The translations under genes were made by a program, and so were the position numbers. A model generated the notes under the pieces. That model was not told the origin of the DNA. It searched no databases and saw only the letters and a list, made by a program, of their open reading frames with translations. Source: Zingiber officinale (lineage: Eukaryota; Streptophyta; Magnoliopsida; Zingiberales; Zingiberaceae). Taken from it: a DNA stretch of 64,000 nucleotides. Location: positions 26,249,891 through 26,313,890 of the forward strand of contig NC_055990.1 in the NCBI RefSeq assembly GCF_018446385.1, given 5' to 3'. Positions 12,354 through 23,734 of this stretch are shown here, one piece after another. Position 1 is the first letter of the stretch. Every line of letters begins with the position of its first letter.

Positions 12354-13084
12354 TGATCCGGCGATAAGAACAGGGGACCCTCGTTGTAAGGGGTCAACGC
12401 CACGTGGAAGTCAAAGAGCTGGGCGGTCCATCGAAGAAGGTCGGACCAGCTAGGCCGACCGGAGAAAGGGGGCTGACCGACCGGGCGGCCGCTCGGTGTT
12501 TTGCCGAGGGCAAAAGGCACCCCTATGGAAGTCGGGGTTCCGGCGCTCATTGGGCATGATCGTAAGGCCGAGCGGACAACACGCTCGGCCGAAGACATGA
12601 AGCATACTGCTAATAGTCGCCACAAAACACATTACCGATAATTTCCCAAGTGGACCATCATACATGACCGGTCGGACCGAAGGCGGACGTGGGCCGGTCG
12701 GACGTACGGCAGGAGTTCGGGGAAAAAGACAAGGGACATCTTCTGACAGATGACATGCTTGACAGGGGGTTCCGCTGTCCCATTGAGGACATGCTTGGAC
12801 TGTAGCAGTATGGGTCAGGTAAGCTCACTGACAAGCCCTTACTGGGGTATGAGCCACGGACACGTGTACACCTCGATATGTGTGCACTCGCTTCTCCGCT
12901 GCCCTATATAAAGGCCCTCATCCTTCGCCGGAGGTACGCGTTCTAATATTTGGAGAGCCACATTTCACTGCTTGCTTGCCTGACTTGAGCGTCGGAGGGT
13001 CGCCGCCGGGAACCCCTTCCCGACCCGACTTCTATGCAGGTTCGCCGGAGCTTCGTGCAGCCATTCAGCATTCGGACAGGATCA
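12354..13084 (+). repeat. 5' LTR of the Tat Gypsy
   Basis: The sequence is 731 bp, TGATCC to GGATCA, with a TATATAAA box at 12905-12912 giving an expected transcript start near 12940. It pairs with 21869-22680. Confidence 0.92.
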
Positions 13085-13129
13085 AATTGGCGCCGTATGT
13101 GGGAACGCTCCTGCATCCGAACGGAAACT

Positions 13130-14035
13130 ATGGACGAGACTGGACGCCAACACACGGTAACGCTCTCCACGGAGGAACTCGACGCTCTGATCGAGTTGCG
13201 GGCCGCCAAACTTGTGGAGCAAAAACAGAAGGCAACAGCCGAGCGGCCAGAGCAGCAAGCAACCTCAGCCTCTGGTGGCCGAGCGGAAGCACCTCAAGCC
13301 ACCGTTGCATTCCATCGGGCCCTATTCCGCACTCCCGAAGCCGCACCCACTCATAGAGATCGGGGATCTTCTTCGGATGAAATGCCGAAACGAGAGGACA
13401 GAAAAGGAAAAGTACCTCGAACAGACTCATCGCCCGAGCGGATCAATCGCCAATTTTCAGAGGCTATTCTACGAGACCCTCTGCCCAAGCACTACGCGCC
13501 TCCGACGATCGGCGAATACAATAGAACCACCGATCCGGACGACCATTTGGGCAAGTTTGATAACACGGCAACCCTACATCAATACACAGATGGGGTGAAG
13601 TGTCGGGTTTTCCTCACCACCCTATCTGGATCGGCTCAACGTTGGTTTCAGAGGTTGCTGGACGGATCCATCACCAGCTTCAAGGACTTCCGGACGGCCT
13701 TCCTCCATCATTTTGCAAGCAGTCGGCGCTATCAAAAAACCAGCGTTAGTATGTTCGCCATCAAACAAGAAGCCCGTGAATCGCTCCGAGCTTACATCCA
13801 GCGATTCAACAAAGTGGCCATGGATATTCCAACGGCCACCTCGGAGACCATGATGAATGCCTTCACACAAGGCCTTATGGATGGGGATTTCTTCCGATCG
13901 CTCATTCGGAAGCCGCCCCGAGACTATGACCACACACTACACCGGGCCAACGAATACATCAACGTGGAGGAAGCGCAAGCGGCCAGGAAAAGTGAAACTC
14001 CAACCGAGCGGGCTCCTCCTGCCGAGCGGAAATAG
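13130..14035 (+). other. gag region of the Tat Gypsy
   Basis: An open frame of about 300 codons starts MDETGRQHTV. It contains the plant Gypsy capsid signature DPDDHLGKFDN...FLTTLSGSAQRWFQRL...FLHHFASSRR...ESLRAYIQRFN (Retrotrans_gag family). This protein would form the particle shell. The start at 13130 follows the primer site by about 30 bp; the longer upstream frame runs into the LTR and is not used. Confidence 0.85.
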
Positions 14036-14129
14036 CACGCTGCTCATCAGCCGCCCAGAGGACCGAGGGCCGAAGCAATCCGCTCCCCCCATGCCAGGTC
14101 TCATGTGCAAGAAGTAGATGCCGCCCGAC

Positions 14130-17100
14130 CCAAGCCAAAGAAGAAATGAACCCCGATGTTCTGCTCCTTCCACCGGACGGATACGCACAACACAAGGGAT
14201 TGTCGAAGTCTTCCCTTCGTGGCTCATCCCGTTCCCCGGAATGGCGACCGACGGTCTCCCTCAGTCGACAGGCGACAAAGAACTCATGAAGCCGACCGGA
14301 CGCGAGCTGATAGGCGACAGCAACAGACTCCCGATCGACATCGCTCTCCAAGGCAGGAGAATCGTCGAACGTCAAGAGAACGGTCTCGACCATCCGCTCG
14401 GGAGGAAGAAAATAGAAGTAATACTTCCCGAGGCGAGATCAACATTATCGCTGGCGGGCCGACCGGAGGAGACTCCAACCGAGCAAGAAAGGCGAGCGTC
14501 CGGCAACTCCAGATCCATGCAGTCGGCTGTAGCCGAGAGCGGGCGAGTGGACCCGAAATTAGTTTTGGGCCTGGGGACTTGGAAGGAGTTGAAGTACCCC
14601 ACGACGACGCTCTGCTCATCAAAGCGGTAATAGCCAACTACACTATTCACCGCATTTTTGTTGACACAGGAAGCTCGGTCAACATAATATTCAAAAAGGC
14701 GTTCGATCAACTATAAATTGACCGTGCCGAGCTGCTGCCCATGACAACCCCCTCTACGGGTTTACGAGCAATGAAGTCCTTCCGGTCGGACAAATCCGGA
14801 TGGCTATTTCATTGGGAGAAGAGCCGCTCAGAAGGACGCGTACAGCAAACTTCGTGGTGGTCGACTCTCCCTCATCATACAACGTCATTCTGGGACGACC
14901 GGCGCTCGGCCGTCTCTACCTTCCACCAGAAGATCAAGTTCCCCGTCGAAGACAAAGTGGGAGAAGTACAGGGAGATCAACTGGCAGCTCGGCGATGCTA
15001 CGTCGAAATGGTCCGAGCCGAAGCAAATTCCGCTCGGAAGTCGCCACGGATCGAGGTGAATGCTATAACTGAAAAACCTCCCTCTCTAGTTTATGAAGAA
15101 AAAGAGGAAGTGCAGATACACCCGGCCCGATCGGAGGCCACGACATTCATCGCATCCGACCTGGAGGCGAATCAGAAGGAGGAGGTGATCCAATGCCTCC
15201 AGAGAAACCATGATGTCTTCGTCTGGTCGACACATGAGCTGCCCGAAATTTCACCAAGTATAGCGCAGCATGAGCTACACGTCCGACCGGACGCACGACC
15301 AGTAAAGCAAAGAAAAAGGGACTTCAGCGCCGAGCAGAATTCCATCATCCGAGTGGAGGTGGAAAAACTCTTGGAGGCCGGCCATATCCGCGAGGTGTAG
15401 TTCCCGAGCTGGCTGGCGAACGTAGTATTAGTCTCCAAGCCGGGCAACAAGTGGAGAGTATGCATAGATTTTCGGGATCTCAACAAAGCTTGCCTGAAAG
15501 ACTTTTATCCTCTGCCCCGGATAGATCAGCTAGTGAACTCTACGGCCGGCTACGAATTAATATGTATGCTCGACGCTTACCAAGGCTATCATCAAGTGCC
15601 GCTCGCCCGTGAAGATCAAGAAAAAGTCAGCTTCGTGACGGCCGACGGCACCTACTGCTATAATGTGATGCCGTTCGGATTAAAGAACGCGGGAGCCACT
15701 TATCAACGCTTGATGAACAAAGTGTTCAAAGAGCAGATCGGGCGAAATCTGGAAGTTTATGTGGACGACATTCTTATCAAGTCCGTCCGAGCGGCCGATC
15801 TCTTCAAAGACATGGAGGAAACCTTCCGAACGCTACGCAAATATGGAGTCAAGCTAAATCCCCAGAAGTGCTTGTTCGGAGCGAAAGGAGGGTGTTTCTT
15901 GGGGTACATAGTGACCGAGCGGGGCATCGAAGCAAATCCTAGCAAGGTGAAAGCTCTACAAGACATGTCGCCTCCAAGAAATACAAGGGAAGTGCAGCGT
16001 TTGACCGGTCGGATAACTGCTCTGTCCAGATTCATCTCCAAAACCGCCGACCGGAGCCTTCCTTTTTTCAAAATCTTGCGCAAGGCCAATAAGTTTCATT
16101 GGGACGAAAAATGCGATCGGGCGTTCGAAGATTTGAAGGCATATCTGAGCTCTCTCCCGGTATTAGCCAAGCCGACTGCGGGTGAGCCACTTTATATTTA
16201 CTTGTCTTCAACCGAGCAAGCAATCGGCTCGGCACTGGTGAGGGCAAGCGGAGAGGAACCTGTTACACTGGGCTCGAGAAGTTGGCTTTCGCTCTGGTCC
16301 TCGCCGCTCGGCGCCTCCGCCCCTACTTCCTGGCGCATACCATCATTGTCAAAACCAATAGCCTGATCGGCCGTGTATTATTGAATCCAGAAGCGTCCGG
16401 GCGGCTCATCAAATGGACGACGGAGTTAAGCAAATTTGACATCCAGTACCAGCCCTGCTCGGCAATCAAAGCGCAGTCCTTGGCAGATTTTGTGACTGAG
16501 GTGCAGAATTCAGAGCCAGAAGCTATGTGGAAAATATTTGTGGACGGATCATCCACTCGGCTCGGAAGCGGGATTGGAATACTGTTGCTCTCCCCACAAG
16601 AAGAAAAGATGCACTTATCCGTCCGGCTGGATTATAAAGCTACAAACAACGAAGCAGAATATGAGGCCCTCATAGCTTCATTCGGATTCCCAGTTGGCTG
16701 CTCAGCAGCTCTCTGGCACCTTTGAAATCAATAGCACTCGGCTCAAGGTTTACGCTGAAGCCTTTGAGAAGCTCAAAGCCAATTTTAGAGAAGTCATTGT
16801 TCGGAAGATACCCCGATCGGAGAACCAAGCGGCCGATGAGTTGGCCAGACTTGCAAGCTCAATAAAGCCGGTCGCCATTCAGCAGCCGATTGAACAAGTA
16901 TTGTTGGTAGCGCACGTCGACCGTATGGAAGGCCTTACATTTCCGAGCGACTGGAGGACACCCATCACGGAGTTTCTGCGCTCGGGCGCCACACCGTCCA
17001 ATCAGAATGAAGCTCAGCTGCTAAGGAGGAGAGCCGGTCGGTCGACCGCTGTTGAAGTGCGTGAGCTCGGAGGACTCGGCTTACATCCTCCAAGAAGTAC

Positions 17101-18137
17101 ATCAAGGATCCTGCGGAGGACATCCGGGCGGACGATCGCTGGCTAAGAAGATCCTGTTGGCCGGGTACTTCTGGCCAACCTTACAAGCAGACGCCGCTCG
17201 AACCGTGTCGACGTGCCTTTCGTGCCAGAAATACCACAACTTCTATCACCGACCAGCAGAGGAAATGAAGGCATCAACAGTCTCATGTCCGTTCGACCAG
17301 TGGGGAATGGATATCGTTGGTCCATTTCCTATGGCGACCGGACAGCGGAAATTTCTACTAGTGGCGGTCGATTATTTTTCCAAGTGGGTGGAGGCCGAGC
17401 CGCTAGCCAGGATCACTGAACAAATGGTCAAAAAGTTCATATGGCAGCACATCATCTGTCGGTTCCGCATCCCTCGCCGACTGATTTCCGACAACGGACG
17501 GCAGTTCACAGGAAAATTGCTTGAAGATTGGTGCAAAAGCTATGGCATCGAGCAACACTTCACATCTGTAGCCTATCCCCAAAGCAACGGTCAAGCCGAA
17601 GTAGCCAATCGGGAAATTCTTCGCGTTCTGCGCGCTCGGCTCGACCATTTGGGAGGAAGTTGGGTGGATGAAGTGTCAGACGTCTTATGGGCCATCCGAA
17701 TGACTCCAAAGGAAGGGACGGGCGTCACGCCTTTCCACCTGGTGTATGGCGGTGAAGCGGTCATTCCTGTTGAAGTCGGCGTCGAGTCCATCCGGATCCA
17801 GAGTTATGATGCTGACAACGCCGAACGGAGAAACATGGAGTTGGATTTGGTCGACGAGGAGCGAGCCAAGGTGTCCGTTCGGCTGATGGCGCACCGGCAG
17901 CGGATAAAGCAGAACTACAACCGCCCCATAATCCCCAGATCGTTCCAGGTCGACGACCTTGTCTGGAAGAAAGTCACGCCGGTCGGTGACGTCGGCAAGC
18001 TTGAAGCTCCGTGGGCGGGTCCCTTCAAAATCATCGAAAAGCTCCGCTTGGGTGCTTACTATTTGGAGGATGAAGACGGACGACAGCTGGACCGACCTTG
18101 GAGCGCAAATCATCTCCAGCCTTATCGAGCTGGGTGA
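14130..18137 (+). other. pol region of the Tat Gypsy
   Basis: Blocks in several frames encode an aspartic protease with DTGSSVNI (near 14660), reverse transcriptase with MPFGLKNAGATYQRLMN and YVDDIL (about 15660-15775), and an RNase H. Next comes a second RNase H with IFVDGSSTRLGSG and TNNEAEYEAL. The integrase has an HHCC zinc region (GHPGG...CLSCQKYHN), a core starting WGMDIVGPFP and a C-terminal DLVWKKV region. The final block, 17052-18137, is one long open frame. This is a fossil pol; RT followed by two RNases H and then integrase is the Tat arrangement. Confidence 0.88.
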
Positions 18138-18263
18138 AAGGTGCACTGATGTAATTCATTTTTGTATATATTCTAGTCGCCCATGTCCTTGTAATGCAAG
18201 AAGCAGAAATGAATTAAAAGGATGGCTAGTATGCCCGCCGAGCGGCTGTGTTAAAGATTAGCC

Positions 18264-18715
18264 GTTAAAGCCGTCGAGCTCCGACATTAAAAATCGAGAG
18301 ACGAGCCGGCGTCTATAAGCCCTCCGAGCGGAAGACCGTCGAGCTCCGACGTTAAAAATCGAGAGACGAGCCGGCGTCTATAAACCCTCCGAGCGGAAGA
18401 CCGTCGAGCTCCGACGTTAAAAATCGAGAGACGAGCCGGCGTCTATAAACCCTCCGAGCGGAAGACCGCCGAGCTCGTAAAAATCGAGACGAGCCGGCGT
18501 CTATAAACCCTCCGAGCGGAAGACCGTCGAGCTCCGACGTTAAAAATCGAGAGACGAGCCGGCGTCTATAAACCCTCCGAGCGGAAGACCGTCGAGCTCC
18601 GACGTTAAAAATCGAGAGACGAGCCGGCGTCTATAAACCCTCCGAGCGGAAGACCGTCGAGCTCCGACGTTAAAAATCGAGAGACGAGCCGGCGTCTGTA
18701 AATAATCCGAGCGGA
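18264..18715 (+). repeat. 65-bp tandem array in the Tat Gypsy
   Basis: About seven head-to-tail units contain GTCGAGCTCCGACGTTAAAA and GACGAGCCGGCGTCTATAAA. GAGCT recurs at 18276, 18341, 18406, 18471, 18529, 18594 and 18659; all spacings are 65 bp except one of 58. Arrays between pol and the 3' LTR are known in Tat-lineage elements and can seed satellite DNA. Confidence 0.93.
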
Positions 18716-19311
18716 TTAAAGCATCTAATGTCCCGAGGCACGTGATTTCGATACCGTTCGATCGTCTCTATGCTCCGATTGGCCCAGTATCCAAAAGTAC
18801 TTGGCATTTGGTAAACGAGCTCTACCATCAGAGAACACGGTATATTTCGCCGAGCGGGGAGATCACAACGATTACTTTGTTAAAATCCCTTGTGGGGGAG
18901 CACGAGAAGTAATAATGGGCGAGCGGATAAACACACATTTTGGTTATGAAAGGAGACAGCAAATACAAGGAAAACATTGCATTAAAGGTAAAACTTTAGG
19001 TCGAGCGGCCCAATTACAAAAAAGGATGATATCCAGGCGGGTGGCCGAATTACAGAAAACTACTCAATATAATCATAGAGGTCCCTGGGAATGTTATTCA
19101 GAAGCTCCACTTGATCGCCGGCCGGAATAGTAGTAGACTCCGGAAGAAGACCCTTAGACTTCAGATAAGTGGTGGTGGCGGTCATAGCCAAGTCGAAGGC
19201 TGTGTACATCCGCTCGCATATTTTCTCCGAGAATTCGGGCGAGCGGATGTAGCTCTGTCTTAAGGCAGTGATTCGACTCGGCTTGGCATCTTGATATTCT
19301 TTGAAAGTCGC

Positions 19312-21282
19312 CTAGGAGCTAGCAAGGGCCTCATTCAGACTCTGAAGCTTGTCTGCGTCGGCTGAGCGACCCACCTTCTCCCTGTCGAGCTGCTCTGTCA
19401 ACTCCTTTATCTTCAGCTCCAGGCCCCGAGCCTCCACGTTCTTTTTCTCCAGATCGGAGATAGCTATATTTTTCCGAGTGGTGGCCAAGGTTATTTTTGT
19501 GTCGAGCGACTTGACTTGTCGCTCGGACTCGGCCAGGGCATGGGCCTGATCGGCTGTCTTCTTCTGCTCGGCCGCCAGCAGATTTTGAGTTTTCTTCAGC
19601 TCCTTTTGCAGCTCGGAATAGGAAGGGCCCTGAAGGCCGGACGGACCAACTGCGGCCTTCAGTTGTCGTAGCTCTTCATCCACCAAGGCCAAGCGGTTGG
19701 AAACCGCAATTTCCTCCACCCATCTCTGGCAAAAGAAAATTATAGTTGTTAGCGGCCGATCGGAAAGAATGCATACAAAACTTCGTAGAGAGCGAACTTA
19801 CCCCCGTGGCCTCCCGCATGTGGCTATTGGCCAAGTTTCGGAGGGGGATCAGCGCTGTGCGTGCCCGAGCATCGGCCCACATCTCAGCTAGGGGCCCTTT
19901 CAAGGTAATGGTGTGCTCGGGCGCGGTTGGGCGGTCGGCCTCTGGCAGCAGCTCTTCAGTCGGTAGATGAAGAGTGACCCGAATCGTGCGGCCATGACCG
20001 GGGGTCGTCCGACCGGCGGTCGGAAGGGGATCAGAAGCCGGCGCAGAAAACTGGGAATGAATGGTCGAGCGCTGGACTGAGTGACGAGCGGGCGGGAGGG
20101 TGCTGATCGGAGTAGCCTCAACTGGAGCAGCTGGCTCGTCCCAGTCAGAAGGCGTCCGGTCGGACGAAATGGTTTCGGCCTCAGGCGCCTTGCCTCGAGC
20201 GATTGCGGTGGCCCGGTCGGAGGGTTGGACCGCGGAGGTAGCAGAGCGCAGCGGAGTCTCCACCCGGCGCCTCTTTTGTAGAGGCTGCTCCTCCTCCCGA
20301 GCGGAACCTTCCTCGGGGGCAGTTGGTTCTCCGGGGGGGTGGCTCCGCTGGCCACGTTCTGTTGAGAAGCTTGAGCGGCCGACTCAGCTTGAGTCCCGCT
20401 CTCTCCTTCATGGGAGCCGACCGGCTGAATACCCAGCGCTTCCATTTCCTTGGCGCCGCGGCCTCTAGCGCCGCCGCCTTTCTCTTCAGAACGCCGGCCA
20501 TCACCGAATCCATGACGATGTCAGCTACAGGAGAAAGAAAAGAAATCAGTTAGCAATTAAAGCAAATGCCCAAGCAAAATTCTTACCGAATCCGGTCGGA
20601 AGAGGAGTTCGTATAGGACTCAGGCCGAAGATGTACATCACTCCTTCGTGAAGAAGCTTGTTGATGTCAAGTCGCAGACCGACTAGTATATTTGCAGCGT
20701 GGAGATAGTCCGGTCGGGTCTTGAATTTCTTCAGCTCGGGAGTGGGAGGTAGGCTAACCTGCCACTGGGTCGGGAAGTTGGCCCGATCGGGCATACGGAT
20801 GTAGAAAAAATAATCCTTCCAATGTTTATTGGAAGTAGGTAGCTTGTTGAAGAAGACTAAGCCGGGTCGAGCTTGGAACATGAAGGTGCCCGACTCGGCT
20901 TGCTTAGGGTAGTAGAAATAAAAGAAGACCTCCGGTCGGAGGGGGATGTTGTGAATCTTGAACAAAACAACAACACCGCAGAGGAGACGAAAGGTGTTGG
21001 GTACTAGACTGCCGAGCGGCACACAAAAAAATTACAAACATCTACGATGAAAGGATGTACAGGGAACCGCAGACCGGCGGTAAATTGGTCGCGGAAGACA
21101 CAGAAGGCTCCGCGCGGCGGCTTGTGCGGCCGAGCGGAAGGATCGGCTAAAAGAAGTTCAAAATCGTCGGGAATATCAAAATTATCAGTCAGGATATCAA
21201 AGTCACGCCGGTCGAAGCGTGACTGCATGGTGGTGTACCATGGCCCAAGGGACTGGTCTTCCGGATGAGAAGAACTAGCCAT
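19312..21282 (-). other. Antisense ORF region of the Tat Gypsy (Transposase_28-like)
   Basis: On the strand opposite to gag-pol, coding blocks run from MASSSHPEDQSLGPWY (start at 21282) through PRGAFCVFRDQFTAGLRFPVHPF and GTFMFQARPGLVFFNKLP. A proline- and serine-rich middle follows, then a coiled-coil-like tail rich in E, K and Q that ends near 19312. The first part resembles the putative gypsy-type transposon domain (Pfam Transposase_28) carried antisense in Tat elements such as Grande and RIRE2. Short gaps between blocks have GT...AG-like borders, so splicing is possible. Its role is unknown. It is part of the fossil element and not a host gene. Confidence 0.7.
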
Positions 21283-21868
21283 GGTCCGTTCGGAAGGAAT
21301 CGAAAAGGCAAAAAGGCAAAAGGAGGAAGACAGCGAACGAAAAGATATCCCGAGGATGAAAATATGGAAAAGGAATGTAAGGAAAGCACCGGAAACAAGG
21401 AAAGATGGCCTTACGATGAGAAGGAGCGGAAAGAAGGCGCCGGAGGTCGTGGGAAAGCAGAAGCGGAATCGCCGGAGCTCCAAAGCGCTGGGGGCAGGGG
21501 TCGAAATCGCAAAGGAAGATGCGAGAGAGAAGGAAACGAAGGATTTATAGGGTGGAGTTCGGGCGGTCTCCATCGTCGGATCCAGGTCACGGGAATCAAA
21601 GCGTGCATCGAGCCGTCCATTTCGAATCGCTTCGATCACATCAAAGCACCATGCCACCGCCGCCGTACGATGATGGCATTGCGCCACGTGGCATTCGACC
21701 ATTCGAAGCATTTAATGAACGCATGCTCAGCCTTAATGTCGAAGATTGGCGTAGATTACGAGGAGATCCGATGAAGGCCGATCGGAGGATACTAGCCGCC
21801 CGGACAGACTCGCAGTCCAGTCAGTCGGACTAATCGCCTCCTTCGACTAGACTTGAAGGGGAGGCAAG

Positions 21869-22680
21869 TGATCCGGCGATAAGAACAGGGGACCCTCGTT
21901 GTAAGGGGTCAATGCCACGTGGAAGTCAAAGAGCTGGGCGGTCCATCGAAGAAGGTCGGACCAGCTAGGCCGACCGGAGAAAGGGGGCTGACCGACTGGG
22001 CGGCCGCCCGGTGTTTAGCCGAGGGCAAAAGGCACCCCTATGGAAGTCGGGGTTCCGGCGCTCATTGGGCATGATCGTAAGGTCGAGCGGACAGCACGCT
22101 TGACCGAAGACATGAAGCATACTGCTAATAGTCGCCACAAAACACATTACCGATAATTTCCCAAGTGGACCATCATACATGACCGGTCGGACCGAAGGCG
22201 GACGTGGGTCGGTCGGACGTACGGCAAGAGTTCGGGGAAAAAGACAAAGGACATCTTCTGACAGATGACATGCTTCGTGATATGGGCATACTCCAAATCA
22301 CGTGACGTGGGGTTCCGCTGTCCCATCGAGGACATGCTTGGACTGTAGCAGTATGGGTCAGGTAAGCTCACTGACAAGCTCTTACTGGGGTATGGGCCAC
22401 GGACACGTGTACACCTAGATATGTGTGCACTCGCTTCTCCGCTGCCCTATATAAAGGCCCTCATCCTTCGCCGGAGGTACGCGTTCTAATATTTGGAGAG
22501 CCACATTTCACTGCTTGCTTGCCTGACTTGAGCGTCGGAGGGTCGCCGCCGGGAACCCCTTCCCGACCCGACTTTTGTGCAGGTTCGCCGGAGCTTCGTG
22601 CAGCCAGTCAAAGATCCACACCAGCAGCCGGGGAGCACCACGTGCCCAGCGTCCGTTGGTTCAGCATTCGGACAGGATCA
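21869..22680 (+). repeat. 3' LTR of the Tat Gypsy
   Basis: This is an 812-bp copy of the 5' LTR with a TATATAAA box at 22448-22455. It is longer by about 80 bp because of two extra segments near 22270 and 22605; elsewhere the two look almost identical by eye. Confidence 0.92.
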
Positions 22681-23659
22681 TGTACCAACAAGTCATGGTT
22701 GACTAGATGTTGGTTTAGGGGGCTTGGGACTTGGTTTGGGGCAAAAACCAAGATTTGGATTGATCAGCCGATTGATCCAACAGATCTGAATTGATCAACC
22801 GATTGATCCAGCAGATTTGGATTGATCAGCCGATTGATCCAGCAGATCTGGATCGATCAGTGGATCGATCCAATAGATCTGGATCGATCAGTGGATCGAT
22901 CCAGCAGATCTGGATCGATCAGCCGATCGATCCGGTGAGTCCCCACGAACAGAACCCCTCTGGATCGATCGGTGGATCGATCCAGAGGTCCCAATCGATC
23001 AGTGGATCGATTGGGAGCTGCTGTTTATGCGCGATAAGCCCTGGATCGATCCACCGATCGATCCAGGCTATTCCAGAAAGCACAGAGGCGCTCTGGATCG
23101 ATCCGTGGATCGATCCAAAGCCTCCCCGATCGATTGGGAGCAATCCAATCGATCGGGATCCGACCATTGGCGTCGATTTAAGCCGCAGGCGTTCATTTCC
23201 TTCTGTAGAACTTTACCGATTCATCTCAGATCTTCACCAGCGACTCCACAGAGCTCTCCACGCCAGTTTTTGAAGGATCTTGGAGTTTCTTCCAAGTCAA
23301 GAGGCGGCTCTATTGCAAGAAGAAGAAATCTAGGGTTAGGGTTTTTACTACATTTCTTGTAAGCTTTTGCTTATTCTTTACTACCCTTTCGTTCTTCTTG
23401 TATTGAGAGTCTTGTAGGGCTTCTCCGCCTTCGGTAGTTACCGAAAAGGAGTGTTTACATAGTGGAGGGTGTGTGAGTGTGTGGATCCTTGGACTAGTCA
23501 CCTCCTTTGGAGGTGGATACCAAGTAAATCTACCTTGTTAGCGTTGTATGCATTTGTTTCTTATATTTCCGCTGCATATCTCTAAAGAAACGAGCAACGC
23601 CGACGACGAGCACATGAAGAGCTATTCACCCCCCCTCTAGCTACTTTTCGGTTCCAACA
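22681..23659 (+). repeat. 5' LTR of the gag-only element, second part, with GATC palindrome array
   Basis: The LTR resumes at the TGTAC duplication. At 22750-23155 it holds about ten copies of GGATCGATCAGTGGATCGATCC-type units (palindromes around ATCGAT), then ordinary sequence ending in CCAACA at 23659. The primer site follows at once. ORFs across the array read repeats of WIDQPIDP and are not genes. Confidence 0.85.
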
Positions 23660-23661
23660 AG

Positions 23662-23673
23662 TGGTATCAGAGC
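23662..23673 (+). other. Primer binding site of the gag-only element
   Basis: TGGTATCAGAGC two bases after the LTR is the usual initiator-methionine tRNA primer site of plant copia elements. Confidence 0.9.
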
Positions 23674-23734
23674 AAGGTTGCTCTTCACCGGAATCATCGT
23701 CGGAAGGGGCAAACAAAACAAGCAAAGTTAGAGG

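Larger units (their letters stand above)
12354..22680 (+). mobile_element. Full-length Ty3/Gypsy element, Tat lineage, with dual RNase H and an antisense ORF
   Basis: The element starts TGATCC and ends GGATCA with LTRs at 12354-13084 and 21869-22680. A TTGGCGCCG-type primer site follows the 5' LTR at about 13087, and a GAAGGGGAGGCAAG purine tract precedes the 3' LTR. In order come gag (13130-14035), protease (about 14610-14720), reverse transcriptase (about 15420-16080), RNase H, a second archaeal-type RNase H (about 16520-16870) and integrase (to 18137). A 65-bp tandem array and an antisense ORF region follow. The second RNase H and the antisense ORF are marks of Tat elements such as RIRE2 and Grande. 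The LTRs look highly similar apart from two length differences, so the insertion is fairly young. Coding frames are broken in roughly half a dozen places. Confidence 0.92.

Noticed and set aside
19312-21282. An envelope-like gene in the Tat element
   Set aside because: It lies antisense to pol, lacks a signal peptide and membrane anchor, and fits the antisense ORF known in this lineage.
22791-23273. A protein of WIDQPIDP-type repeats, also in 28845-29357 and 27069-27290
   Set aside because: These are translations of the GATC palindrome arrays in LTRs, with open frames in several phases.
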